Below, one piece after another: positions 20,860-31,869 of a stretch of DNA of 60,000 nt. A program made the translations under genes and the position numbers. The notes beneath the pieces were generated by a model, which searched no databases, was not told the DNA's origin, and was given only the letters and a program-made list of their open reading frames with translations. The DNA lies in assembly GCA_963575745.1 (NCBI GenBank), contig CAUYUJ010015015.1:287121-347120 (forward strand), given 5' to 3'. Source of the DNA: Prorocentrum cordatum (lineage: Eukaryota; Sar; Dinophyceae; Prorocentrales; Prorocentraceae). Numbering within the stretch: position 1 is the first letter of the stretch; each line of letters begins with the position of its first letter.

Positions 20860-21035
20860 TACAGTCAACCCGTATCATGAGGATGCGCGGCAAGGATGCA
20901 AGGGCCTTGGAGGCCCATGTGAACGTTTTTCCGACCAGGTTGGCCAGCGAGAGTTGCTGAGGATGGGCCGAAGGGGCAAGGATGCAAGGGTATCCTTAGA
21001 AAGGTTGCCCATCCTCACTATGCGGGTTGACTGTA
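20860..21035. mobile_element. Tc1/mariner-like MITE with TA target site
   Basis: TA then CAGTCAACCCG at the left (20860-20872) and CGGGTTGACTG then TA at the right (21023-21035). The inverted match extends over about 24 bp with three mismatches, through ATGAGGATG on the left and CATCCTCA on the right. A terminus of CAGT flanked by TA on both sides is the signature of Tc1/mariner elements. The 172-bp interior has no transposase, so it is non-autonomous. It also holds two copies of CAAGGATGCAAGGG. Confidence 0.75.
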
Positions 21036-21238
21036 GAGGTCGGCGCGGACTTCTCCAGTCGGCGCTGGACTCCCTTCCCTGGCGATCGGAGCGCGCCAGG
21101 GGCGGCGCAGGAGGCGCCGCCGCCAGGGGGGCCCAGCGCCGACCCAAGAAACCCGCGCGCACCTCCGAAAGTATACCGGTGCAGCTGCTTTTCTGACCCG
21201 AGGGAGAGTTGGGCGGACTGCTGGCCGGACTGGATGGG

Positions 21239-21423
21239 CACCTCCTCCTCCTCCTCCTCCTCCTCCTCCTCCTCCTCCTCCTCCTCCTCCTCCTCCTCCT
21301 CCTCCTCCTCCTCCTCCTCCATTCTCCCCTCCCCCTCCTCCATCCTCCCCCTCCTCCATTCTCCTCCTCCTCCATTCTCCTCCTCCTCCTCCTCCTCCTT
21401 CCTCCTCCTCCTCCTCCTCCTCG
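21239..21423. repeat. (CTC)n microsatellite
   Basis: About 180 bp of CTC units with a few T-rich and C-rich interruptions. Confidence 0.95.
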
Positions 21424-21534
21424 GCCCTCTCGCCGGCCAGGCGAGCCTTGATGGTGCTCAGCAGGTCCGTCGGCTTGAACTCGGGGCCAGCACCGCCTCA
21501 GGGTTTCGGCAGCGCGCGAGGGCGGGCGGCCAGC

Positions 21535-22045
21535 ACTCGGGGGCCCCCAAAAAACGGGGTGGTGAAAACACCGTGTGGTGAGTCGGTGGGGGTTCGGGGT
21601 CACCGCACGGTTTGGGGAATCCTACTCCTCCCCCTCCTCCTCCTCTCGGGTGCCCCCCGCCTCCTCCTCCTCCTCCTCCTCCTCCTCCTCCTCCTCCTCC
21701 TCCTCCTCCTCCTCCTCCTCCTCCCCTTCCTCATACTCCTACTGATCCTCCCCCTTCCTTCCTGGGCCTCGGGACCATCAAAATGCCACTCAGGATGAAA
21801 ATCCGTTCTCGGGGAAGGGGTCCAAATCGTTGGGGGTCGACGTTGTTCGGGGGCCCCCAAGCGGTGCGGTGACCACACCGTGTGGTTTGTCGGTGGGGAT
21901 TCGGGGTCACCGCACGGTTTTGGGACTCGGGTCGTTCTCCGAGGGCGTCTCGGGCGACGGGGGCATCCGAGGCCCCAAAAGCGTGAGCTGACGGACCTCG
22001 AGGTCACCGCACGGTCTGTCACCGCAACGTTTCGGGACTCCAGAA
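21535..22045. repeat. Repeated ~85-bp segment around a (CTC)n core
   Basis: GGGGGCCCCCAA, CACACCGTGTGGT or ACACCGTGTGGT, and TTCGGGGTCACCGCACGGTT occur in order at 21538-21612 and again at 21848-21921. A partial third copy lies at 22008-22040. A (CTC)n run lies at 21657-21725 between the first two. Confidence 0.8.
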
Positions 22046-23487
22046 ACATGCCCTAGCGCAACAGCCCTCCGCCCGGGATCATCTTCATGAAGGCTGCCCA
22101 TCCTTATGTGGGACGCACAGAGACGTACTAATAGTATATGTCCTCCTTGGAGGCGCGCGTCCGACCCGAACATATAATAGACCCATCTTGTAGTCTATCG
22201 CTTCCCCAGCGGCGTGGCCAGAAAGCGCCCGCCAAGACGCATATACTGTGAGATTTGTCGGTGCGCGCGTCGCCCCTGGGGGGGCGACGCACATATAGTG
22301 TAAGCGTGCTGGGGTAACACCGATTCTGAGGCAACTCATGGGAGCCTCCTATGCCACCTCGTTGGCTCTTGCAGATCGACGCTAGTCGGCGCCAAGTGGA
22401 CGCCAGTCGACGCCAATGTCGAGGCTCATCGGCGCTAAATGTGCGCGAGCCTATCGATTACCAGACGCTGAACGACGCTAGTGCACTCTGGGGGCAGAAT
22501 TACGAGGGACAAACAGGGATCCCATGACTTACTGCCTAACTATCCCATCTCAGACGCTCGTTCTGGGAAACTTCAGAGGGGCCACTCGCTCCACTCGTGT
22601 GTCGATGCTGCGTCGAACTTCCGTCGACTTGAGTCGAAACTTGAATCCAACTTGAGTCTGAGTCAAGGTATACAAACTAGAAACGAGGAAGAGTCGAACA
22701 GATCCGGCTGGTGGGCCCCATGAAGGCCCCCAAGACGAAAAGCTAACCCCTGGAACCAGGCATGCTTGGGCGTGGTGCTCTGTGTTCCGTCTGTGTGGCA
22801 CTTTTCCGCGCGCGAACGCAGCACACATTACCGACCACGTTCGGCCGCGCCTCTTCGAACCGGGGTGCGGTGCGGCGCGGGCGGAGCAGAACGTAAATTG
22901 TGTGTGCGAGGGCCCGAAGATTAGAATCGGACAGCGATGCGGAAAAAAGCTGCAACGGAACCAGTTTTCCATGAAAAAGATCCAATTGCGCGATGCCAGA
23001 ACGTAAGAGAGGAGTGTCTCGAGCTCCTTCAGCATAGCTGCTTATATCCTCCACGCGCTTGAGCTCGGCAGGTGGTGGGACGCCCATGCGTGATGCTGTC
23101 TGTGCCAAATCCTACGTCGCCTCGGGCCCAGTCGGCGTTTCACATTTCGGCGTTGCTCCCCCTCGACTTCCCACCCCCCGCCCCTGGGCGTGTCTGTCCT
23201 CCCCTGCGGGCTCGAGGAGGGGAAGGGGAGGAGGGAACGGGAGCGAGGGGGGCACGGGACGGGGAGCACAAGACGGCCGCAGCGAGGGCGCGGGGCGGGG
23301 GCAAGGGGCACGAGGCAGAGCGCAGGAGGAAGTGCAGGAGCGAGAGGGGCACCGAGCTGGACGCGGCTGGAGAGCGGAAGCCGACCTCTCCCGCGCGAGA
23401 GGGAGCGCGGCGGCAGCCCGGCGGCAGCCCGACGGGGACCTGCGGACGGGCGGGGGGCCCTCGCGGCGGGCGCGGAGGGCCGCCGCC
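22046..23487. other. Unassigned intergenic sequence
   Basis: Contains short repeats (GACGCCAGTCGACGCC type, 22378-22420; GTCGACTTGAGTCGAAACTT type, 22615-22660). Open frames on minus at 22550-23100 match nothing I recognise. 23160-23480 is very GC-rich, with frames open on both strands. Confidence 0.4.
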
Positions 23488-24225
23488 TCACCTCGCGAGC
23501 GGCTTGGCCTTCCGCTGCTGCGGCAGGTGCCTGTGCAGCCGGTGCCCCTGAGCCTTGCTCGGGTCCACGCCCAGCTCTGCACAGAGCCTGTCCCGGCGCT
23601 GGGCGCCCACGGCCTTCGCCAGGGCAGAGAGGGTGCTCGCGGTGGGCCAGAGGTCCGCGGCCCTCATGTCGCGGAACAGGCGCTCGGCCTCTCCAGCATG
23701 TGCGTGGTCGGGGTCGGCACAGGCATGGATCGCTGAGTTGAAGGACACCTCGTCCGGGTTTGCCGACCCATTCACCCTGCTGTCGCGGCGCATGCGCGCC
23801 AGCCAGTTCACGGCACCCTCCCAGTCACCTCGCCTTGCGAGGGCGTTAATCACCGCGTTGTGGGCGACCGTGTTCGGAGCCACACTTCGCTGCAGCATTG
23901 AGTTGAACCAACTCTTGGCGCCCTGGGGGTCGCCAGCCTTGGCACATCCGTCGATCACTGCAGTGTAGGAATAGACGTTGGGCAACAGGCCCTCCGCGAG
24001 CATCCGCTTCAGCCAGGACACAGCCTCCCCGGCGTCTCCCTTGCTGGAGAAGCCCGAGATGACCACGGAGAACGCGAAGACGTTGGGCCTCACGCCCGAG
24101 GCCATCATCGCCTCCAGCCAGCCCGCAGCCCCCTCCACGTCCCCCTTCCTCACATGCGACTCGATGACCCACGAGTACGAGATCTCCTTCGCCGAGACCC
24201 GCGCGCGCGGCCAGCCAGAGCCGGC
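23488..24225 (-). CDS. Pentatricopeptide repeat (PPR) protein, C-terminal part
   Basis: Five consecutive ~35-residue PPR motifs are visible: one beginning ISYSWVIESHVRKGDVEGAA, then VFAFSVVISGFSSKGDAGEA, VYSYTAVIDGCAKAGDPQGA, TVAHNAVINALARRGDWEGA and a looser EVSFNSAIHACADPDHAHAG. A weaker sixth follows, then a basic tail to the stop at 23488. PPR proteins bind single-stranded RNA in a sequence-guided way, usually for organelle RNA processing or editing, and the family is expanded in dinoflagellates. The first motif continues upstream of the GTG at 24153, so the gene starts further 5' in another exon. A long GGA/CTC tract (24425-24615) lies just upstream and may be intronic. No targeting peptide can be seen in this part. 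Confidence 0.85.
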   Translation of the reverse strand, partial: AGSGWPRARVSAKEISYSWVIESHVRKGDVEGAAGWLEAMMASGVRPNVFAFSVVISGFSSKGDAGEAVSWLKRMLAEGLLPNVYSYTAVIDGCAKAGDPQGAKSWFNSMLQRSVAPNTVAHNAVINALARRGDWEGAVNWLARMRRDSRVNGSANPDEVSFNSAIHACADPDHAHAGEAERLFRDMRAADLWPTASTLSALAKAVGAQRRDRLCAELGVDPSKAQGHRLHRHLPQQRKAKPLAR

Positions 24226-24424
24226 GGCGCCGCCGCCGCCCTGCTCGCCAGAGGACCACCGCGGCGCCAGCGCCGACGACGAGGATCGGATGTTGCCAGA
24301 AGTGCCCCTGGCCCAATGTGCCCCCAGCTCTTCGCTCCGTTATGGAGCCTCTGGGGCCCTCGGGGCCTCGCGAGGGGTGCCTTGGAGACTGTCTGGGCCA
24401 CCCCGAATCCTGGTAGCACCCAAG

Positions 24425-24615
24425 AGAAGGAGGAGGAGGAGGAGGAGGAGGAGGAGGAGGGAGGAGGAGGAGGAGGAGGAGGAGGAGGGGAGGAGGAGGA
24501 GGAGGAGAAGGAGGAGGAGGAGGCGGGGGCAGAGAGGAGAGGAGAGGAGGAGGAGGGGGAGGAGAGGAGGAGGAGGAAGGAAGGAGAGGAGGAGGAGGGC
24601 CAGGAGCACTTCTAG
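24425..24615. repeat. (GGA)n microsatellite, probably in the PPR gene's upstream intron
   Basis: About 190 bp of GGA units. On the gene strand this is a polypyrimidine tract upstream of the PPR exon. Confidence 0.9.
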
Positions 24616-25514
24616 CAACACCCGAGATGACGAGGGGGGCCCGGCGGGCAGCCCTGCGGCCTGCGCCGCGTCGCCGTGGGCGGCCGCCCGCGCGCCGCCG
24701 CGCCCCCCGTGCTGGCCGCGCGGCGGCGTGGCACCGCTCCGGCGCAGCGGCCCCCCCACGGCCGAGCCGAGCGCCGCCCGCATGGGCTCGCAGCGGGCAG
24801 GGGGCCGCGGGCCAGCCTGAGCCGAAGTGGCTACGGACTCCGCGAAACCCAAGAGATCCAACGCATCGGAAAAAGCAGGACGGAGGTTTTTCGCAATGTT
24901 CGGCCTCTGGCGGCCCTTGCTGGGCCCGAGGACCGTCAAAAAACGACTCGGGATGAAAAACTGGTCCTGGAGAATGGGTCGAGACTTCCGGGGACCCCAC
25001 ATTGAAAAAAACACTACATCGGATCTCTGGGAATTGAGCAACGTCGTGCGGCCATGAGTCTGCCGTTGGTCCCGGGCAGGCTGTGCTCCCCGGCGAAGGG
25101 GGGCGAGGGGAGAAGCAGGCAGACGACGACGAAAGCGCAGGCGGGAGGCCAGGGCCAGCGGGGCGGGCGGGCAGGCGGAAGAGGGGCCAGGCGGAGACAG
25201 GGGGATCGACTACGGAATTGAGTTATGGCCCGAAGACTACGAAAAAGGCGCGGCACGATCCAGGAGCCTTCTGCGCAGTTCTCGTACACTCAACGAGGGA
25301 ATCAAGTCTGGGGTATAAGCAAAGTCTGCAGTCGATCCCCTGCTCGAATGTGTGGCCTGGGTGCGCTCAGGCTTGTGGCCTCCGCCCGTCGGCCCCGGAG
25401 CCCCAGACACCATCCGGGCGCGCGGCGGAGTGCGTGGAGAGTCTGGGGGCCGCGAGGCTCGAAGGCGCGCGGACCAGGGGCGGGGCAGTGAGGCGGCCGT
25501 GCAGGGAGGCAGGG
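24616..25514. other. Unassigned GC-rich sequence
   Basis: Frames are open in several phases because of composition. No domain is recognised. Confidence 0.35.
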
Positions 25515-25984
25515 GAGGGTCTCCTCCTCCTCCTCCGCCTCCTCCTCCTCTTCTCCTCCGCCTCCTCCTCCTCCTCCTCCGCCTCCTCCTCCTCCTCCTC
25601 CTCCTCCTCCGCCTCCGCCTCCTCCTCCTTCTTATCCTCCTCCTCCTTCTCCTCTTCCTCCTCCTCCCCTTCCTCCCCCTCCTCCTCCTCCTCCCCCTCC
25701 TCCTCCTCCTCCTCCTCCTCCTCCTCCTCCTCCTCCTCCTCCTCCTCCTTCCTTCCTCCTCCTCCTCCTCTCCCCCTCCTCCTCCCCCCTCCCCCTCCCC
25801 CCTCCCCCTCCCCTTCCCCCTCCCCCTCCCCCTCCTCCTCCGCCTCCTCCTCCTCCTCCTCCTCCTCCTCCTCCTCCTCCTTCCCTCTGCCGCCTCCTCC
25901 TCCTCCTCTTCCTCCTTCCTCCTCCTCCTCCTCCTCCTCCTCCTCCTCCTCCTCCTCTTCTTATTCTTATTATTATTCTTATTC

Positions 25985-26046
<62 letters not shown>

Positions 26047-26961
26047 TAGTATTATTAATATTATTATTATGATTCTTATTATTCGTCTTCTTCTTCGTAT
26101 TATTATTATTATTATTACTATTATTATTATTAGTAGTAGTATTATTATTCGTCTTATTATTATTATTCTTATTGTTTCTTCTTCTTATTCTTATTATTAT
26201 TATTCGTCTTCTTAGTATTCGTATTATTATTCTTATTATTCTTATTATTCTTCGTATTCTTATTATTAGTATTATTATTCTTCTTAATATTATTATTATT
26301 ATTCTTAGTATTATTCGTCTTCTTCTTCTTATTATTATTATAATTATTATTATTATTCTTATTATTCGTCTTATTATTATTATTATTCTTCATCTTCTTC
26401 TTATTATTATTATTATTCTTCGTATGATTATGAATATACTTCTTCTTATTACTCCTATTCTTCTTCGTATTATTATTATTATTACTCTTATTATTCTTAT
26501 TATTGTTATTCGTATGATTCTTCTTATTCTTCTTCTTCGTCTTATTATTATTCTTATTATTATTATGTTCTCTTATTATGCTTATTATTCTTATTATGAT
26601 TATTATTATTCTTCTTCCTCTTAGTATTATTATTATTCTTCTTATTATTATGCTTATTCTTCTTATTCATATTATTATTATTCGTCTTATTCTTATTATT
26701 ATTATTACTATTAGTATTATTATTAGTATGCTTCTTCTTATTCTTCTTGTTCTTCTTATTACAAGTCTTATTATTATTATTATTATTATTATGCTTCTTA
26801 TTATTATTATTATTCTTAGTATTATTCTTCTTATTATTCGTATTATTATTCTTCTTATTCGTCTTCTTCTTATTATTCTCATTAGTTTTCTTATTATTCT
26901 TCTTATTATTCTTCTTCTTCTTCTTCCTCCTCCTCCTCCTCCTCCTCCTCCTCCTCCTCCT

Positions 26962-26996
<35 letters not shown>

Positions 26997-27670
26997 TCCT
27001 CCTCCCCTCCTCCTCCCTCCTCCTCCTCCTCCATCCTCCTCCTCCTCCCCTCCTCCTCCCTGTTCCTCCTCCTCCTCCTCCTCCCTCCTCCTCCCTCCTC
27101 CTCTCCTCCTCCTCCTCTCCTCCTCCTCCTCCTCCTCTGGCTCCTCCTCCGCCTGCCGCCTCCTCCTCCTCCTCCTCCTCGCCTCCTGCGCCTCCTCCGC
27201 CTCCGCCTCCTCCTCCTCCTCTCCTCCTTCCTCCTCCCTCCCCCTCCTCCTCCTCCTCGCTCCTCCTCCTCTTCCTCCTCCCCTCCTCCTCCTCCTCCTC
27301 CTCCTCCTCCTCCTCCTCCTCCTCCTCCTCTTCCTCCTCTCCCTCCTCCTCCTCCTCCTCCTCCTCCTCCTCCACCTCCTCCTCCTCTCCCGCCTCCGCC
27401 TCCGCCTCCTCCTCCTCCTCCTCCTCTCCTCCTCCTCCTCTCTCCTCCTCCTCCTCCTCCTCCTCCTTCCTCCTCCTCCTCCTCCTCCTCCTCCTCCTCC
27501 TCCTCCTACTCCTCCTCCTCCTCTCCTCCTCCTCCTCCTCCCCTCCTCTTCCTCTCCTCCTCCTCATCCTCCTTCCTCCTCCTCCTCCTCCTCCTCCTCC
27601 TCCTCCTCCTCCTCCTACTCGCCTCCTCCTCCTCATCCTCCTCCTCATCCTCCTCATCCTCCTCATCCTC
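25515..27670. repeat. 2.15-kb pyrimidine-strand block: (CTC)n - (TTA/TTC)n - (CTC)n
   Basis: 25515-25960 is CTC/CTCC, 25961-26925 is TTA/TTC/ATT with GTA, CGT and ATG variants, and 26926-27670 is CTC with a pure (CCG)n run near 26961-26995. Junctions between the types are sharp. Long frames here are low-complexity artefacts. Confidence 0.95.
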
Positions 27671-27680
27671 CTCTTATTAT

Positions 27681-27735
27681 TCCCAAACCTCCTGCGTTGG
27701 GTACTCGTTTTGAATAGAGCACTCCGCTCTCCACC
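27681..27735. repeat. Boundary sequence L, copy 1
   Basis: CCTCCTGCGTTGGGTACTCG then TTTTGAATAGAGCACT. This sequence precedes each 101-bp satellite array and ends in a short pyrimidine tract (here TTCC repeats, 27735-27772). Confidence 0.9.
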
Positions 27736-27783
27736 TTGTTTCTTTCCTTCCTTCCTTCCTTCCTTCCTTCCCGCCTCCTCCCG

Positions 27784-29564
27784 CCATCCCTGGTGGGGCT
27801 GCGATCTGCGAAACTGTCACCACTTTCGAGGGCTGCTGGGGGGTCCAGCGGAGTGACGCCCTACGGGGACTCAGATTAGACCTCGCCATCCCTGGGGGGC
27901 TGCGATCTGTGAAACTGTCGCCACTTTCGAAGGCTGCTGGGGGGCCCAGCGGAGTGACGCCCTACGGGGATCAGATTAGACCTCGCCATCCCTGGGGGGC
28001 TGCGATCTGTGAAACTGTCGCCACTTTCGAGGGCTGCTGGGGGGGCCAGCGGAGTGACGCCCTACGGGGACTCAGATTAGACCTCGCCATCCTGGGGGGG
28101 CTGCGATCTGTGAAACTGTCGCCACTTTCGGGGGCTGCTGGGGGGCCCAGCGGAGTGACGCCCTACGGGGACTCAGATTAGACCTCGCCATCCCTGGTGG
28201 GGCTGCGATCTGTGAAACTGTCACCACTTTCGAGGGCTGCTGGGGGGTCCAGCGGAGTGACGCCCTACGGGGACTCAGATTAGACCTCGCCATCCCTGGG
28301 GGGCTGCGATCTGTGAAACTGTCGCCACTTTCGAGGGCTGCTGGGGTGCCTAGCGGAGTGGCGCCCTACGGGGACTCAGATTAGACCTCGCCATCTCTGG
28401 GGGGCTGCGATCTGTGAAACTGTCGCCACTTTCGAGGCCTGCTGGGGGGCCCAGCACAGTGGGCCCTACGGCGGATTCAGATTAGACCTCGCCATCCCTG
28501 GGGGGCTGCGATCTGTGAAACTGTCGCCACTTTCGAGGCCTGCTGGGGGGCCCAGCACAGTGGGTACCCACGGCGGATTCAAATTAGACCTCGCCATCCC
28601 TGGGGGGCTGCGATCTGTGAAACTGTCGCCACTTTCGAGGGCTGCTGAGGGGCCCACAGTGGGTACACAGACTCAAATGGGACCTCGCCATCCCTGGGGG
28701 CTGCATCTGTGAAACTGTCGCGCTTTCGAGGCTGCTGAAGCACAGTGGGTACCACCGCGACTCAAATGGGACCTCGCCATCCCTGGGGGGCTGCGATCTG
28801 TGAAACTGTCGCCACTTTCGAGGCCTGCTGGGGTGCCCAGCACAGTGGGTACCCACGGCGGATTCAAATGGGACCTCGCCATCCCTGGGGGGCTGCGATC
28901 TGTGAAACTGTCGCCACTTTCGAGGCCTGCTGGGGGGCCCAGCACAGTGGGTCACACCGCGGACTCCAATTAGACCTCGCCATCCCTGGGGGGCTGCGAT
29001 CTGTGAAACTGTCGCCACTTTCGGGGCCTGCTGGGGGCCCAGCACAGTGGGTACCCACCGCAGACTCAAATTAGACCTCGCCATCCCTGGGGGGCTGCGA
29101 TCTGTGAAACTGTCGCCACTTTCGAGGCCTGCTGGGGGCCCAGCACAGTGGGTACCCACGGCGGACTCAAATGGGACCTCGCCATCCCTGGGGGGCTGCG
29201 ATCTGTGAAACTGTCGCCACTTTCGAGGCCTGCTGGGGGGCCCAGCACAGTGGGTACCCACCGCGGACTCAAATGGGACCTCGCCATCCCTGGGGGGCTG
29301 CGATCTGTGAAACTGTCGCCACTTTCGAGGCCTGCTGGGGGGGCCCAGCACAGTGGGTACCCACGGCGGACTCAAATGGGACCTCGCCATCCCTGGGGGG
29401 CTGCGATCTGTGAAACTGTCGCCACTTTCGCGGCCTGCTGGGGGGCCCAGCACAGTGACGCCACACGCAGATTCAAATTAGACCTCGCCATCCCTGGGGG
29501 GCTGCGATCTGTGAAACTGTCGCCACTTTCGAGGCCTGCTTGCGGGGCCCAGCACAGTGACGCC
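27784..29564. repeat. ~101-bp satellite, array 1 (about 18 units)
   Basis: The unit contains CTCGCCATCCCTGGGGGGCT, GCGATCTGTGAAACTGTCGC and CACTTTCGAGG. Starts at 27881, 27981, 28082 and 28183 give 100-101 bp. Units up to about 28430 are type A (GGAGTGACGCCCTACGGGG); later ones are type B (ACAGTGGGTACCCACGGCGG). Confidence 0.95.
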
Positions 29565-29565
29565 T

Positions 29566-29665
29566 CCCAAGTAGCTTACACATCAAGTTGATTGTCCATA
29601 CAAGTTTCAGCCAACTCATCGTTTCCATTGATACAAATGGGTTGGGTACGTCACAGGGTATTTTT
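29566..29665. repeat. Boundary sequence R, copy 1
   Basis: AAGTTGATTGTCCATACAAG, TCGTTTCCATTGATACAAAT and GGGTTGGGTACGTCACAGGG. It follows the type B end of the satellite array. Here it runs directly through a short T run into the next L. Confidence 0.9.
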
Positions 29666-29666
29666 C

Positions 29667-29725
29667 CCAACCCTCCTGCGTTGGGTACTCGTTTTGAATA
29701 GAGCACTGCGGTCTCCGTTCTCCTC
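29667..29725. repeat. Boundary sequence L, copy 2
   Basis: CCCAACCCTCCTGCGTTGGG then TACTCGTTTTGAATAGAGCA, followed by a C/T-rich tract to about 29820. Confidence 0.9.
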
Positions 29726-29821
29726 CTCCCGCCCCCCCCCTCTCTTCCCTCCTCCTCTCCTCTCTTGCTTGCCTTCTCCTCCTCTCTTCGCTCCTCCTCT
29801 TCTCTTCTCTTGCCTTTCACG

Positions 29822-30514
29822 TCATCTCTGGCGGGCTGCGATCTGCGGAACTGTCACCACTTTCGAGGGCTGCTGGTGGGCCCAGCGGAGTGAGGCACCA
29901 CGGGGACTCAGATTAGACCTCGCCATCCCTGGGGGGGGGGCTGCGATCTGTGAAACTGTCGCCACTTTCGAGGGCTGCTGGTGGGTCCAGCGGAGTGAGG
30001 CACCACGGGGACTCAGATTAGACCTCGCCATCTCTGGGGGGGGCTGCGATCTGTGAAACTGTCACCACTTTCGAGGGCTGCTGGTGGGTCCAGCGGAGTG
30101 AGGCACCACGGGGACTCAGATTAGACCTCGCCATCTCTGGGGGGCTGCGATCTGTGAAACTGTCGCCACTTTCGAAGGCTGCTGGTGGGTCCAGCGGAGT
30201 GAGGCACCACGGGGACTCAGATTAGACCTCGCCATCTCTGGGGGGCTGCGATATGTGAAACTGTCGCCACTTTCGAGGGTTGCTGGTGGGTCCAGCGGAG
30301 TGAGGCACCACGGGGACTCAGATTAGACCTCGCCATCCCTGTGTGAAACTGTCGCCACTTTCGAGGCTGCTGGTGGGTCCAGCGGAGTGAGGCACCACGG
30401 GGACTCAGATTAGACCTCGCCACCCCTGGGCGGCTGCGATCTGTGAAACTGTCGCCACTTTCGAGGGCTGCTGGTGGGTGGCCAGCGGAGTGAGGCACCA
30501 CGGGGACTCAGATT
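29822..30514. repeat. ~101-bp satellite, array 2 (about 7 units)
   Basis: All units are a type A variant with GGAGTGAGGCACCACGGGGA. The array stops abruptly at unrelated sequence (30515) with no R boundary beside it. Confidence 0.9.
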
Positions 30515-30854
30515 CTGACCACGAGCAATGCTCGCGTGCCCTTGCTCTGCGGTTCGTGCCACGTGGCGCTGCGACTCGAGCTGGCGGTCGTCCTTCGGAC
30601 CCGCAGAAACATCTGCTGAGCTCGATGAGCTAGGGGAACTACAGGAAAGAAGTGCAGGAAACGGAGGCCGGTCATGCACTCGCCGATACCTCGTTGCTCT
30701 GTCATCGTCTTTGCTGTTGCATGATCCTTATCTGGCCTGCCGGCGCCGCGGCTCGAGCTGGCGGTCGCCCTTCGGGCCCGCGGGAACATCTTCTGAGACA
30801 AGTGGGCGCCGCCGCCTTACTTGCAGGCAGCGCATTGCATTCGCGGACAGCAGC
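30515..30854. other. Spacer with a ~46-bp direct repeat
   Basis: CTCGAGCTGGCGGTCGTCCT with following sequence (about 30563-30608) recurs as CTCGAGCTGGCGGTCGCCCT (about 30752-30798). Confidence 0.7.
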
Positions 30855-31266
30855 ATGGCAGACCGCAGTGAGATCCTCAGTCGCGTGGTGTTGCCAAGCC
30901 TGGTGGAGACGCGCGTGATCGACCTGAAGTCCCAATCGCGCGTGCACTGTACCTGCGTGGCGTTCAGGCACGCGCGTGATGCTGCTCGCTCCGCGTTCAA
31001 CCAGTACGTCGCCAGTGCAACTTTGGACGATGGACAACCGATTGATGATACGCGACCCCGGCCTTGAGTTTCTTTCCCGCGGGCCGCCCGCAGACCTGGC
31101 GGCGCGCCTGCGAGCGTTCAGCTCCCGCGCTGAAATGTGCGGGAAGGAGGCGGAGAAGCTAGCGGGCGAGCTACGCCTCGCTCGTTCCTTGCACTCTAAA
31201 CAAGTTTTAGCATGTGGAACTCTGCGACGACATGGCGCAGGCAGCGCTGCGGGTTTAGCTCGCACT
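30855..31266 (+). CDS. Small unrecognised ORF, vaguely F-box-like, one frameshift
   Basis: ATG at 30855 gives MADRSEILSRVVLPSLVETR, then CTCVAFRHARDAARSAFNQY. The leucine/proline start and a Cys-Val-(x)-Phe-Arg spacing recall an F-box, but this is weak. The frame stops at 31067. One base later in phase it continues as GLEFLSRGPPADLAARLRAF and a helical, Lys/Glu-rich stretch to about 31266; the change lies at or near a C4 run (31056-31059). It is the only coding candidate on plus and sits between satellite array 2 and an R-like boundary. Confidence 0.3.
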
Positions 31267-31496
31267 TGAAAAACGCGGCAGTCTTCTGTCTCCTCCCGCC
31301 ACTTTCATCGTCGTCCTATTCCCCGCCTCACCTTCTCCATGCATGCTGCTGCTTCCGCGATGGCCTTTCGCCCCCCCCACCCTCCATTCCATCCCTCTCC
31401 TACCCCTCGTTCCCGTACCCGTTCTTCTTCGATCCTGGGGCCACAAGCCTCGTTCTTTCGATCGTCGTCCTGTGAATCGTGCAACGCATGCGCATC
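31267..31496. other. Unassigned spacer before R copy 2
   Basis: Pyrimidine-rich. It resembles 33625-33790 in layout (Ser/Arg/Pro-rich frames, then a boundary sequence). No gene is recognised. Confidence 0.35.
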
Positions 31497-31600
31497 CCAT
31501 GTAGCTTGCACAGCAAATCGCCGCGTCTACACTGTCGCTGTTCCTGTTAATGTTGGCATACTCCTCTTGCCATTTGATGCACGTGGGTTGGGTGCGTCGC
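31497..31600. repeat. Boundary sequence R, copy 2 (diverged)
   Basis: GTAGCTTGCACAGC at the start and GTGGGTTGGGTGCGTCGCAG at the end match R. The middle is diverged. Confidence 0.7.
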
Positions 31601-31760
31601 AGGGTAATTATTATTATTATCATCAGTATTATAATTAGTATTAGTATTAATAGTAGTATTATTATTAGTATTAATTTTATTAATATTAGTAATAGTAATA
31701 TCATTATGATTAGTATTAGTAGTATTACTAGCATTAGTATCATTAGTAATATTATTATTA
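31601..31760. repeat. (ATT/AGT)n microsatellite between R and L
   Basis: About 160 bp of ATT/AGT units directly joining R copy 2 to L copy 3. Confidence 0.9.
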
Positions 31761-31815
31761 TCCCCAACCCTCCTGCGTTGGGTACTCGTTTTGAATAAAG
31801 CACTGCGGTCTCCAC
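31761..31815. repeat. Boundary sequence L, copy 3
   Basis: CCCAACCCTCCTGCGTTGGG then TACTCGTTTTGAATAAAGCA, followed by TTCC repeats and CTCC units. Confidence 0.9.
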
Positions 31816-31869
31816 CTTCCTTCCTTCCTTCCCGCCTCCTCCCGCCTCCTCCTCTCTTCTCTTGCGGGA

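Noticed and set aside
22085-22340. Possible small structured RNA gene (short palindromes and TATA-like words)
   Set aside because: No match to tRNA, U-snRNA or spliced-leader RNA features could be made from the sequence.
23059-23741. Plus-strand frames opposite the PPR gene
   Set aside because: They are shadows of the PPR coding strand and of GC-rich DNA downstream of its stop.
25515-27670. Long Leu/Ser/Pro and Ile-rich frames
   Set aside because: Pure low-complexity translations of CTC and TTA units.
27784-29564. CRISPR-like array
   Set aside because: Units are contiguous 101-bp monomers without unique spacers, and the setting is eukaryotic.
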